A DNA stretch of 23,833 bases from a virus, in IMG/VR virus record IMGVR_UViG_3300030646_000038, positions 1 to 23,833 of that record, one strand, 5' to 3'. The position numbers and the translations under genes were made by a program. Under the pieces are notes generated by a model. That model ran no database searches. It saw only the letters and a program-made list of their open reading frames with translations, and was not told where the DNA came from. Of the stretch, positions 15,055 to 21,612 are shown piece by piece (the first letter of the stretch is position 1; every line of letters starts with the position of its first letter).

Positions 15055-15059
15055 GTTGC

Positions 15060-15731
15060 TCATGCGACTTCCTCGTGGGTTTCGATGTCGAAGCGGAGTT
15101 CGCGGAGTGCTGAGCGGCCGTGCCAGACGTTCGCGCAGGACCGGCATAGTCCGGTGGCTTTGTCGAGGGTTTCAGCGCCCACGTTGCGGTATTCGATGAT
15201 CAGGGCACCTATCTGGTCGCCTGTCCTCGGATCGAATGCCCACCGTTCCCCACAGATCGGGCATGGGGAGGTGATTTCGAGGGTCACGGGTGGGTCGAAC
15301 ATCGCGGAGATGTTTCGTGCCCACCCTTCGACGAGTTTGAGGGTGTCGGCTTCCATTGATTCGGTGATCTTGCCGGCGCGGCGGCGGTTCTCGTAGTCGA
15401 CGTACCATTCCCGGAGGCGTTCCCAGATGTACTTGTGTTCGCGTGGCGCGGGGAGGGCCCTGTGCCAGGTGTTGATCTGCTTCACGATGGCATCCCACAT
15501 TTCGACTGCTGCGGGGTTGATGGGGAGGAATGAGCTACCGGAGGTTGCACCGTTCTTCCCGTCGTTACCGGTCGCTACAGCGTCGCGGAGCATACGTAGC
15601 AGGGGTGCGTGGTCGACGTCGGAGATGCAAGCTATCTCGAGGTCCCCGACCTGCTTCGTTTGCAGGACTTTGGTGATGTGGTTCAGGGTGAGTCGGTCGA
15701 TTGAGTCCAGGAGGAAGTTGTCGTCTTTCAT
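15060..15731 (-). CDS. Zinc-binding-like protein of unknown function
   Basis: 223 aa from ATG 15731 (MKDDNFLLDSIDRL), which overlaps the HNH stop by ATGA. A longer in-frame opening to 16232 was rejected because it runs antisense-like through the HNH gene and has a Thr/Gln/Arg-rich composition. CPIC (157-160) and CRSC (196-199) with GERWAFDPRTGDQ between them look like a split zinc ribbon. Residues 75-115 are helical and aromatic (VEMWDAIVKQINTWHRAL, YIWERLREWYVDYE). Proteins of this type (possibly the DUF7341 group) occur just before terminase in actinobacterial phages, but the function is not known. It is the last gene of the early block. Confidence 0.8.
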   Translation of the reverse strand: MKDDNFLLDSIDRLTLNHITKVLQTKQVGDLEIACISDVDHAPLLRMLRDAVATGNDGKNGATSGSSFLPINPAAVEMWDAIVKQINTWHRALPAPREHKYIWERLREWYVDYENRRRAGKITESMEADTLKLVEGWARNISAMFDPPVTLEITSPCPICGERWAFDPRTGDQIGALIIEYRNVGAETLDKATGLCRSCANVWHGRSALRELRFDIETHEEVA

Positions 15732-16036
15732 TCCGAACCCCCAACAGCCAACTGGAGTCGCGTTGCTCGTCGTTTTTTCTTCCCCGGTGGAATCCAGCCT
15801 TCGCGTGGGCCTTCGATGGTTGTGCCCATCCGTCTGTGGCGTGTCCGCGATTGGGTGCATGTTTTGCATAGGCAGGTGGGCCATTTGTTGCCTTTGCGGG
15901 AGTTGCATCGGACGCACGCTGGTACTTTGTTCCATCCGCTGTCTTCGCCGCCTTTGCTGAGCGGGACGATGTGATCGACGGTGTGATTGTCGCGACCTAG
16001 TTTCGCTTTGCAGTAGTGGCATTTCTCGTCGGTCAT
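15728..16036 (-). CDS. HNH endonuclease next to the terminase module
   Basis: 102 aa from ATG 16036. CHYC (6-9), DHIVPLSKGG (21-30, catalytic His22) and CVRCN (41-45) make a complete HNH fold with a zinc-binding Cys4. After it comes a second Cys cluster, CLCKTC (55-60), and a very basic tail (RTRHRRM, GKKKRRATRLQL). In HK97-type phages an HNH protein beside terminase (gp74-like) is needed for cutting at cos. The same role is plausible here, though a homing-type or free nuclease is possible. It overlaps both neighbours by 4 nt. Confidence 0.88.
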   Translation of the reverse strand: MTDEKCHYCKAKLGRDNHTVDHIVPLSKGGEDSGWNKVPACVRCNSRKGNKWPTCLCKTCTQSRTRHRRMGTTIEGPREGWIPPGKKKRRATRLQLAVGGSE

Positions 16037-16284
16037 TCGTTTCCGTCTTTCGTGTTGTCGGGTACTGCCCGGTAAGGGTTGTCGCTGGGAACGAGTTGCA
16101 GGTGGATCGAATCGACTGGTCCGCGTTCGTCGAATCCCCAGATCGCGCCTTCGTCCCAGGCGTCGGCTTTCGCTGTTTCGAGGATGTCGATGAGGTCATC
16201 GCGGACATGCAGTTTGCCGAGTACGAGATCACCTGAGGTCCACAGTTCGTTGAGTGCGTCCATGATTTTTTCGGCGTCGCTCAT
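16033..16284 (-). CDS. Small protein of unknown function
   Basis: 83 aa from ATG 16284 (MSDAEKIMDALNELW), chosen for the GGAG 7 nt upstream and the ATGA overlap with the previous gene. Acidic and helical at the N-terminus; ILETAKADAWDEGAIWGFDE in the middle resembles the AWDEG motif found in many short early proteins of actinobacterial phages. Family and function are unknown. Confidence 0.72.
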   Translation of the reverse strand: MSDAEKIMDALNELWTSGDLVLGKLHVRDDLIDILETAKADAWDEGAIWGFDERGPVDSIHLQLVPSDNPYRAVPDNTKDGNE

Positions 16285-16562
16285 GCTGTTTCTCCTTCGC
16301 GCGGTTTGTCGGGTTCTGAGGCAGCGCGACCAGCACGCCACACAGCACGCAGACCCGCGTGATGCCAATGCACGTTGGTCCCGCGAGCTTCCTTGGCTGT
16401 AGCGATGTAGAGGGTGTCCAACTTGCCGTCGCTGGGTTCGTCTGTTCTGTCTGTCAACTGGGCGATACGATCAGCCGCCTCAGTGAGTAGAACCCATGTG
16501 TCGCTTCTACCGTCCGCTCCGGCGCGGTTTTGCAGTTCGGCGATCAGTTCGTCGTCAGTCAT
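16281..16562 (-). CDS. Small protein of unknown function
   Basis: 93 aa from ATG 16562, overlapping the previous gene by 8 nt. The N-terminal helix MTDDELIAELQNRAG and TWVLLTEAADRIAQL are followed by TLYIATAKEARGT and an HWHHAGLRAVWRAGRAA stretch. The LRAVWRAG ending resembles the ASGLRAVFNAGKLA segment of the 202-aa protein at 17289-17897. The two may therefore share a short module, or be related by duplication. Confidence 0.68.
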   Translation of the reverse strand: MTDDELIAELQNRAGADGRSDTWVLLTEAADRIAQLTDRTDEPSDGKLDTLYIATAKEARGTNVHWHHAGLRAVWRAGRAASEPDKPREGETA

Positions 16563-17013
16563 CGCTGGCCCCGCTTTCGGATGAAGTCGAGGCAGCCGAG
16601 TGCTCGAACTTCAAATCGAGTGCAGCATCAAGTTCCTGAGCGTCTTGCACTCGACCACCGAGACGGTCATAGCGAGACCACGCATCCCGCGCCATCACAA
16701 GTTGCTGGCGCAGAAGTTCAACCTCGCCTAATGGCTCAGGGGTAATGGGCGGTATATGCACATCGCCGCAACGCGGACATTCATGTGCGGTCGTCGCCCA
16801 GTCGTTTTCAGTCATTTTCGTCTCCTTTGAAGCCCCAGCAAATCGACCATGCGCCCATGCGTTCGACAACATTTCACCTTCGCGTCTCGTCGCCGCAATG
16901 TGACCGGGGCCAGCCAGTGCGCACTCTCTAACCGCTGTTTTCAACGTTGGCGGGGTGACGTTCCAAACGACACCCGTCGCCTCTTCATAGACGCGGTACT
17001 CTTCTTGGCTCAT
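16555..17013 (-). CDS. Protein of unknown function with Cys pair and internal start
   Basis: 152 aa from ATG 17013, 3 nt after the previous stop. An internal ATG at 16815 (MTENDWATTAHECPRCGDVH) has a strong AAAGGAG ribosome site 6 nt upstream and would give an 86-aa product. Either both forms are made, or two ancestral genes were fused by loss of a stop. The N-terminal 66 residues (EEYRVYEEATGVVWNVTPPT) look like a compact beta unit. The rest has a CPRC pair and a helical LLRQQLVMARDAWSRYDRLG stretch. No family is recognised. Confidence 0.62.
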   Translation of the reverse strand: MSQEEYRVYEEATGVVWNVTPPTLKTAVRECALAGPGHIAATRREGEMLSNAWAHGRFAGASKETKMTENDWATTAHECPRCGDVHIPPITPEPLGEVELLRQQLVMARDAWSRYDRLGGRVQDAQELDAALDLKFEHSAASTSSESGASDD

Positions 17014-17016
17014 GAC

Positions 17017-17292
17017 TTAGCAACCTGCGATCAGGTCATCGAGCATTAGCGCGCCATTCGCAACGTCAGCGGCGAGTTCTCGAACGAGTTCCCAGTTCTG
17101 CTCCTTGATCGCGGTCGCCATCTTCGCGTTGTGCCACGCAATTTCAGACCACGCTTGTCGTACTGTCATCGCTCGCCAACCGGCTTGATCGCCTTTGCCG
17201 CGATTCGCCCACAGTTCGGCGCGCATCTTCACCGCGAACGCATCAACCTCTGGGTATCGTTCGCGTAGCTTCTCATCAGTCGGTTCGCTCAT
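17017..17292 (-). CDS. Small helical protein, possibly MazG-like
   Basis: 91 aa from ATG 17292 (MSEPTDEKLRERYPEV), chosen for the GAGG site and the ATGA overlap. Residues 45-85 (RQAWSEIAWHNAKMATAIKE, then ELVRELAADVANGALMLDDL) form two amphipathic helices. Their E...H..K and E..AD.AN pattern recalls the four-helix MazG/dUTPase-like nucleotide pyrophosphohydrolases. The exact ExxE...ExxD metal motif is incomplete, so enzymatic function is only a suggestion. Similar short proteins are common in early regions of actinobacterial phages. Confidence 0.72.
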   Translation of the reverse strand: MSEPTDEKLRERYPEVDAFAVKMRAELWANRGKGDQAGWRAMTVRQAWSEIAWHNAKMATAIKEQNWELVRELAADVANGALMLDDLIAGC

Positions 17293-17897
17293 TTGTCCTC
17301 TTCCTTCACCGTGTTGGCTACACCCTGCATGTGCGGGTACTTGGAGGGGTCCTGCTCGTACTCGGGCCTCGGGGCAAAGCCCTTGTGCCAGTGGTCTGAC
17401 CATGACTGACGAACATGACCAACCGGCGTTTCCGCGTCACCCCAAGTCCACGGTGTCGGGTCGAGGTCTTTGGGTGTGTCGGCTACACCCGAAGAACGCG
17501 CCACCAGGAGATCGGGCTCAGCGATATCTCCGGCCAGATGCGGGAACCGTTTCGCGTACCGGTCGAGCAGATCGGCTATCTGGTTATGGGTGACACGACG
17601 AATGCTGTCGTTCTCGTTGCCCTTGAAGCGTTGCGCTCGCTCACGGAGCATGATCGCTCGGCGGTGAATGATTCGGCGCACATCGTTTACCGAGAATGTC
17701 GGTTCGGTGTTGTCTCCTGTGTTGTCGGCACCCGAAGAACGGGCCAACTTGCCCGCATTGAAGACAGCGCGCAGACCAGACGCCAGGACCTGTTCGGGGG
17801 TCGCCTTAGTACCAGCACCGCGATAACCCCAATCCGCGATAATCGCTTCTTCGTGAACTTCGATCAATTCGTCGTCGCTCGGTTCGTCATCAATCAT
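17289..17897 (-). CDS. Hypothetical early protein
   Basis: 202 aa from ATG 17897, joined to both neighbours by 4-nt overlaps. An acidic N-terminus (MIDDEPSDDELIEVHEEAI) leads to ATPEQVLASGLRAVFNAGKLA. A helical, basic segment follows (VNDVRRIIHRRAIMLRERAQ, then ITHNQ-like NQIADLLDRYAKRFPHLAG). The C-terminal 50 residues are Trp/Pro-rich (TPWTWGDAETP, QSWSDHWHKGFAPRPE). It looks like two or three short modules linked together. I recognise no family. Confidence 0.72.
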   Translation of the reverse strand: MIDDEPSDDELIEVHEEAIIADWGYRGAGTKATPEQVLASGLRAVFNAGKLARSSGADNTGDNTEPTFSVNDVRRIIHRRAIMLRERAQRFKGNENDSIRRVTHNQIADLLDRYAKRFPHLAGDIAEPDLLVARSSGVADTPKDLDPTPWTWGDAETPVGHVRQSWSDHWHKGFAPRPEYEQDPSKYPHMQGVANTVKEEDK

Positions 17898-18238
17898 TCG
17901 AATACTCCATCTTCAAATCGCGCTTCGGTGATCTTTTCACCGGCCGCGATGACCCGATTGATGGCTGATGAACTCAACCGTGATAGGTGCTCCAGCACTT
18001 CGCTTTCGAGAACCGAAATCAGGTGGCCCTCGGTTGGGAACGTGCATCCGTCGCCGTCGTAATGTCCTGGCGCGCAGATCAACTTGCTGCCTGTGTTGTC
18101 GGTTTCACGGATGAAACCAGCAGCGATCAGAGCACCCGCGATGCGTTCGGAATAGCGTCGGTTATCTCCGCGATCACGAACGATCGAAACTTCATCGACA
18201 GCTTCGGCTATCTGCTGGCGGATCGAATCAACAGACAT
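17894..18238 (-). CDS. Hypothetical early protein
   Basis: 114 aa from ATG 18238, which overlaps the previous stop by one base (TGATG). The N-terminal 40 residues are a helix pair ending in IAGALIAAGFI. A short Cys-containing strand region (LICAPGHYDGDGCTFP) follows, then a C-terminal helix (VLEHLSRLSSSAINRVIAAG). No family is recognised. The RYSERIAGALIAAGF motif resembles short phage proteins that vary greatly between relatives. Confidence 0.7.
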   Translation of the reverse strand: MSVDSIRQQIAEAVDEVSIVRDRGDNRRYSERIAGALIAAGFIRETDNTGSKLICAPGHYDGDGCTFPTEGHLISVLESEVLEHLSRLSSSAINRVIAAGEKITEARFEDGVFE

Positions 18239-18543
18239 CAGTGCCAGTCCTTTCCATTTGCCTCGGTCAAACGCTCTTCGGTTGGGATGTAGAAAAGTTC
18301 ATCGTCATTCGCTTCACCCCAGTCGAACGTTCCGAATGTCGGGTGCGTGATTTCTATCCAGATCGTTCGCTTGTCAGACTTCGGGCTTGCAGCCAGGTTC
18401 CATTCGCACCCAGATGCAAGGTAGGCACCAGCGACGGCTAACTGACTTTGCGCGCCGGGAGTGTCCCGATCGCGCCAGTTAGAGACCGGGACTACTCCGC
18501 GATGACACAGGTCGATCAGCGTGTCGGTATCTAGGGTGTTCAT
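18238..18543 (-). CDS. Hypothetical early protein
   Basis: 101 aa from ATG 18543 (MNTLDTDTLIDLCHRG), with ATGA overlap to the previous gene; a longer in-frame start at 18621 would run through the end of that gene and was rejected. The core has an aromatic alpha/beta look (GAYLASGCEWNLAAS, IWIEITHPTFGTFDWGEAND). Function is unknown. Confidence 0.7.
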   Translation of the reverse strand: MNTLDTDTLIDLCHRGVVPVSNWRDRDTPGAQSQLAVAGAYLASGCEWNLAASPKSDKRTIWIEITHPTFGTFDWGEANDDELFYIPTEERLTEANGKDWH

Positions 18544-18755
18544 GGTGTTTGTTTGTCCTTTCCGTCCAACAACCCCGCCGGTCTGAAACCGATATGAAAT
18601 TCGCGGCCCGAGGGTTGCCACGAAAGTTCAGCTGATGCGAATCCATCACGATGCTCGAATTGGAAACCTGAATCCTGGTTCTGGATCTCGGCTATCTCAG
18701 TTGTGCGTCGTTCCTTGGCACGCTCGGCAACTCGAGCTCGGATTCGACGGTTCAT
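18540..18755 (-). CDS. Small basic protein of unknown function
   Basis: 71 aa from ATG 18755 (MNRRIRARVAERAKERRTTE). The first 20 residues are strongly basic and helical, which could bind nucleic acid. The rest is a beta-like section (FQFEHRDGFASAELSWQPSG, EFHIGFRPAGL). ATGA overlaps join it to both neighbours. The longer frame reaching 18851 is a read-through into the upstream gene and was not used. Confidence 0.66.
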   Translation of the reverse strand: MNRRIRARVAERAKERRTTEIAEIQNQDSGFQFEHRDGFASAELSWQPSGREFHIGFRPAGLLDGKDKQTP

Positions 18756-19084
18756 GCCGTTGCCTTGCAGAAGCGACAACTGGGCGAACACGCGGGCCAC
18801 TTCTGACCATTCGCAGCTTCGAACTCTGCACGCTCTCGCTTCCAAGCCCAATGCAGCATGATCGGCAACGTGTCGCGAGTCAGCCAGAAGTAGAAGATCG
18901 CTGAAACCGGATACCCGGATGCGTAACCGAGCGCGATGTGGAACAGCCAGTTATTGCGGCCATTGCGTCGTTCCACACCCATGCCGAGGTTCAACCGATC
19001 ACCCGTGACCTCGCCATGACCACCACCGAATTTCAAATACGGCAGCGTTGTCTTTTCGGTTTCTCTACCAGGAACCAACATCAC
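18752..19084 (-). CDS. Hypothetical protein with one hydrophobic segment
   Basis: 110 aa from GTG 19084, or 109 aa from ATG 19081; both touch the previous stop (GTGATG). Residues 46-69 (WLFHIALGYASGYPVSAIFY and on) are hydrophobic and aromatic, long enough for one membrane pass, although Gly and Tyr could equally suit a buried beta sheet. The C-terminus has CSPSCRFCK (Cys99, 103, 106), a possible metal site. No family is recognised. Confidence 0.68.
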   Translation of the reverse strand: MMLVPGRETEKTTLPYLKFGGGHGEVTGDRLNLGMGVERRNGRNNWLFHIALGYASGYPVSAIFYFWLTRDTLPIMLHWAWKRERAEFEAANGQKWPACSPSCRFCKATA

Positions 19085-19458
19085 AACACCACCGACGCAG
19101 CTTGAGCGGCCCGAGTGAGCGCCAAACCCTCATCGTTCGACATCCCCCGGACAGTCCAACCAGTGATCCGCTCATGCCTCAACGCCTTCCCCTTCGAGAA
19201 CAGCATGTGCGCCGCGTCAGGAGTGAACACGTCAAGGTGCGTATCGCCACGCATCCACCCATCAGCGCGACCGTCCGGGTTGAACAGCACCCAACATTCA
19301 GGGACCGTCACGATTACGAATCCGTCTCGCTGCACACGACCAATCTGAGGCTCGGGTTGGGCGAGTCCGAACGCAGCAATCCATGCTTCACGCTCCGGCT
19401 CCGGGATTCTGCGTTTGACTGTTTCCGCCTCCACCACAGACAACGACGTTTCACTCAT
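19081..19458 (-). CDS. Hypothetical early protein
   Basis: 125 aa from ATG 19458 (MSETSLSVVEAETVKRRIPE), chosen because AAAGGA lies 7 nt upstream; an earlier in-frame start at 19488 lacks one. The middle is a beta-rich unit (RVQRDGFVIVTVPECWVLFN, GDTHLDVFTPDAAHMLF). The C-terminal 30 residues are helical. It is the first gene after a 26-nt gap in the operon. Function is unknown. Confidence 0.7.
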   Translation of the reverse strand: MSETSLSVVEAETVKRRIPEPEREAWIAAFGLAQPEPQIGRVQRDGFVIVTVPECWVLFNPDGRADGWMRGDTHLDVFTPDAAHMLFSKGKALRHERITGWTVRGMSNDEGLALTRAAQAASVVL

Positions 19459-19484
19459 AGGTGTTTCCTTTCGGGTAGATGTAC

Positions 19485-19832
19485 TCAACTGCCGAGCCTG
19501 TTCAACTCGCGAAACATGCGACCGTAATTACCGTCACCAGGACGCCACTTCAAATCCGGGAAATGCCGCCGCAACGTGTCATAACTGACCCCCACCGAGC
19601 GCATCACCTCACGCCGGGAAGCACCATCCTCAAGCAGCGCGCAGGCACGCTCGAGCCTGTCCGTGGTAATCGGTCGTGTCGCGAACGGCGAATCGCTGCG
19701 TTGCAGCAAACCCAGACGACCACGCCACCGCTGCACTGTCCGAGCAGTCACACCCATCCGCGCTGCGATCTGCGACGCACTCAGGCCCGACGATTGCAGG
19801 GACTTGAACAACTCCGCATCGAACTTCCTCAC
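19485..19832 (-). CDS. DNA-binding protein with two helix-turn-helix motifs
   Basis: 115 aa from GTG 19832, which overlaps the replication-protein stop by GTGA; an in-frame extension upstream was rejected as overlap. HTH 1 (about 10-41): KSLQSSGLSASQIAARMGVT followed by ARTVQRWRGRLGL. HTH 2 (about 62-92): ACALLEDGASRREVMRSVGV followed by SYDTLRRHFP. This pairing recalls resolvase/transposase-type HTH repeats, but there is no catalytic domain. It probably acts as a regulator or a replication/origin-binding partner of the coupled upstream gene. Confidence 0.8.
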   Translation of the reverse strand: MRKFDAELFKSLQSSGLSASQIAARMGVTARTVQRWRGRLGLLQRSDSPFATRPITTDRLERACALLEDGASRREVMRSVGVSYDTLRRHFPDLKWRPGDGNYGRMFRELNRLGS

Positions 19833-20611
19833 GATGCCACCGCCTGTGATCGCAGCCAGTCCGCACGCTCGAGCACCGCGGCATCGCACTCAGGACAATC
19901 GCCAACCTTCTTCTGGAACAAATGCACCGAGCAAACTCCGGCAGGCTCAGCACCTTCCACCGGGTGTGCATAACTTCGTCCTCGCGGGACCGCATCTTCT
20001 TTTGTAGATGTTGAGGTTGATGTTGCTGTTGCACGTTGCTGTTGTAGGCCACTGGTAAACGGCTTCTCGCCGTTACCAATAACGCTGGGTAAACCGGTGG
20101 GTAAATACATCTCAGACAGGTGGGTAAGGTCCGTGTCCATCTCCTTCGGATTAGCCGACTGCTGACGCAGAATCGTCTTCACTCCCGGCTTCTCCCACGC
20201 CGCCCAATCCGGATTTTCCTTCCGCAGCCGAGCAAGTTCCCAGACGATCGCAGCCCGAATTTTCCGCGACCCAATCGCCCCGTACTCCTTCGACATGGTC
20301 ACCGCGAGTCTCGGGTTTTTGAGGATCGGATCATGCCGCAGATATGACCGCACAAGGACTTCCTCCGTGTCTTCGTCAATGACGATGAAGAACGCGTAGG
20401 CGAGCTCCTGAGCCGCCAGCAAGGTTGCGTGGGTCGGATTCTCCGCGGCGCGCTGTGCGAGCTTCCCAGGACGCCAATCAGTGACCCCGCAGTAGGTGAG
20501 TGCGCCGTCGCCGAGCAGTGTCATGTAGAGGTGCTGCGCCGGGACGGTGAGGTTCAGCCAGTCGTCGTCGGACCACATGTCGTGGCGCAGTTGACCGTAT
20601 TCCTTAGCCAT
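19829..20611 (-). CDS. Replication initiator-like DNA-binding protein
   Basis: 260 aa from ATG 20611, with AAGGAGG 9 nt upstream. The N-terminal 100 residues (MAKEYGQLRHDMWSDDDWLN, LTVPAQHLYMTLLGD, YCGVTDWRPGKLAQRAAENP) match a winged-helix family common in actinobacterial phages and placed among phage replication initiators/helicase loaders. A Gln/Thr/Ser-rich linker (about 190-205) leads to a C-terminal Cys/His patch (CSVHLFQKKVGDCPEC) that may bind zinc. Neighbouring recombination, HNH and HTH genes fit a DNA metabolism operon. Biochemical role is inferred from family resemblance. Confidence 0.75.
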   Translation of the reverse strand: MAKEYGQLRHDMWSDDDWLNLTVPAQHLYMTLLGDGALTYCGVTDWRPGKLAQRAAENPTHATLLAAQELAYAFFIVIDEDTEEVLVRSYLRHDPILKNPRLAVTMSKEYGAIGSRKIRAAIVWELARLRKENPDWAAWEKPGVKTILRQQSANPKEMDTDLTHLSEMYLPTGLPSVIGNGEKPFTSGLQQQRATATSTSTSTKEDAVPRGRSYAHPVEGAEPAGVCSVHLFQKKVGDCPECDAAVLERADWLRSQAVAS

Positions 20612-21146
20612 CGGGGAGTGCCTCCTTGACCATGTTCAAAACGGTGCCGGCGAAGTAACGCCATTTGTCGACGCGCTCGACTCTCGGGTTGGCGAATGAG
20701 ACGGCGAGTGCGCGCTCGAGCAGGTGCATGGGAACGCCCATCGCACGCCATTTGGATAGTGACACCAGCGCGTCCACGGGCGGTTCGATGCGCCAGAACG
20801 AGGGCTTGAGGGCATTCCACATTTGGATGAACCTGTTGTAGTAGGCGACATCCAACTCGTAGGAGTCCGTCAATCCTTCGAGTGCCTGGCGGACAGTTGC
20901 GAGATACGCCATCTGCAAGGAACCAAGTTCAGCCACCTTCGAGTCACCCATCTGCGCGGAAGACTTGCCCGCGTTGCAGTCGCGACAGGCTGCCACCAAG
21001 TTGCTGGGATCGTCGGGGCCACCAAGCGATACAGGGATGACGTGATCAACTGTCAACTCGGTGTCGGGCGCTTGCAGTCCGCAGTACTGGCAGGTGAAGT
21101 TGTCGCGTTTGAGAACTTCGAATCGGGTGCGCTTGCTAACGGCCAT
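20604..21146 (-). CDS. HNH endonuclease with C-terminal helical domain
   Basis: 180 aa from ATG 21146 (MAVSKRTRFEVLKRDNFTCQ), with AAGGA 8 nt upstream; a TTG start at 21167 is less likely. Residues 10-61 are a canonical HNH domain: CQYC (19-22), TVDHVIPVSLGG (33-44, catalytic His35), Asn49, CRDCN (54-58) and GK. The C-terminal 110 residues are helical (MAYLATVRQALEGLTDSYEL, VPMHLLERALAVSFAN) and resemble a replication-module partner domain. In related phages this gene also precedes the replication initiator. It overlaps both neighbours. Confidence 0.88.
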   Translation of the reverse strand: MAVSKRTRFEVLKRDNFTCQYCGLQAPDTELTVDHVIPVSLGGPDDPSNLVAACRDCNAGKSSAQMGDSKVAELGSLQMAYLATVRQALEGLTDSYELDVAYYNRFIQMWNALKPSFWRIEPPVDALVSLSKWRAMGVPMHLLERALAVSFANPRVERVDKWRYFAGTVLNMVKEALPDG

Positions 21147-21612
21147 GATTGGTTCCTTCCTCGTCAATGCGAACGCGATCGCGTTCGCGTTCGACGGGAG
21201 CAGCGTACGGCGCGACCCCTTTCATCGTCAGGTTGCCTGCGACGCCGAGCAGTTCGGCGGCGAGGGAAGCACCTATCCAGGCGGTGTCGCCGTCCTCGGT
21301 AAGCAGCAACCAGTCGTGTGTGTTGCGGTCATAGACGGGAATCTCAGACGCTCGCATCTGCCCGCGGTTCCTGCGCAACTTCCAGCCCATGTGGAGGGCC
21401 CGTTCTTGCCCGTGAGCTTCACACGCAGCATTACAAGGCCCACAGAGGGTGATGAGGTCAGCTGCGGTCAGTTGGGGTGCTTTCGACCCACGACCGCCAG
21501 CGCCTGAGGCTTCTCGATGTTGGATGGTGAGACTGCTCGAGCCGCAGTCCAAGCAACGATGGTGGTCGCGTGTGTAGACGAGCTCACGGAGCTTCCGTGT
21601 CGGCGCGGTCAT
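21136..21612 (-). CDS. HNH-type endonuclease, second copy
   Basis: 158 aa from ATG 21612. CLDC (20-23), LTIQHREASGAGG (28-40) and CGPCN (57-61) outline an HNH fold in which the usual Asp-His is Gln31-His32. The catalytic His is kept but the residue before it is changed. The C-terminal half (VYDRNTHDWLLLTEDGDTAW, IGASLAAELLGVAGN) is a separate beta/alpha unit. It lies directly upstream of another HNH gene and overlaps it by 11 nt. A 20-bp perfect palindrome is embedded at its end (21169-21188). Confidence 0.82.
   Translation of the reverse strand: MTAPTRKLRELVYTRDHHRCLDCGSSSLTIQHREASGAGGRGSKAPQLTAADLITLCGPCNAACEAHGQERALHMGWKLRRNRGQMRASEIPVYDRNTHDWLLLTEDGDTAWIGASLAAELLGVAGNLTMKGVAPYAAPVERERDRVRIDEEGTNHGR
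21169..21188. repeat. Perfect 20-bp palindrome
   Basis: GCGAACGCGATCGCGTTCGC is its own reverse complement. It lies inside the C-terminal codons of the HNH gene (Arg-Glu-Arg-Asp-Arg-Val-Arg region), 23 nt upstream of the next HNH start. It may be a protein-binding site or a codon-bias coincidence. Confidence 0.5.

Larger units (their letters stand above)
14691..15059. other. Gene-free, repeat-rich region between early block and terminase
   Basis: This 369-nt stretch has no open frame I trust on either strand. It contains at least five inverted repeats: 14724-14738, 14833-14905, 14915-14947, 14969-15002 and 15023-15054. It also has an A+T-rich patch near 14960-15000 in otherwise G+C-rich DNA. 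Its place just upstream of terS suggests a packaging site (cos/pac), a late promoter/operator, or a structured leader RNA. None of these can be proven from sequence alone. Confidence 0.6.

Noticed and set aside
15732-16232. N-terminal extension of the 223-aa zinc protein to 390 aa
   Set aside because: The extension is a Thr/Gln/Arg-rich shadow of the HNH gene in another frame. The ATGA overlap at 15728-15731 gives a convincing start.
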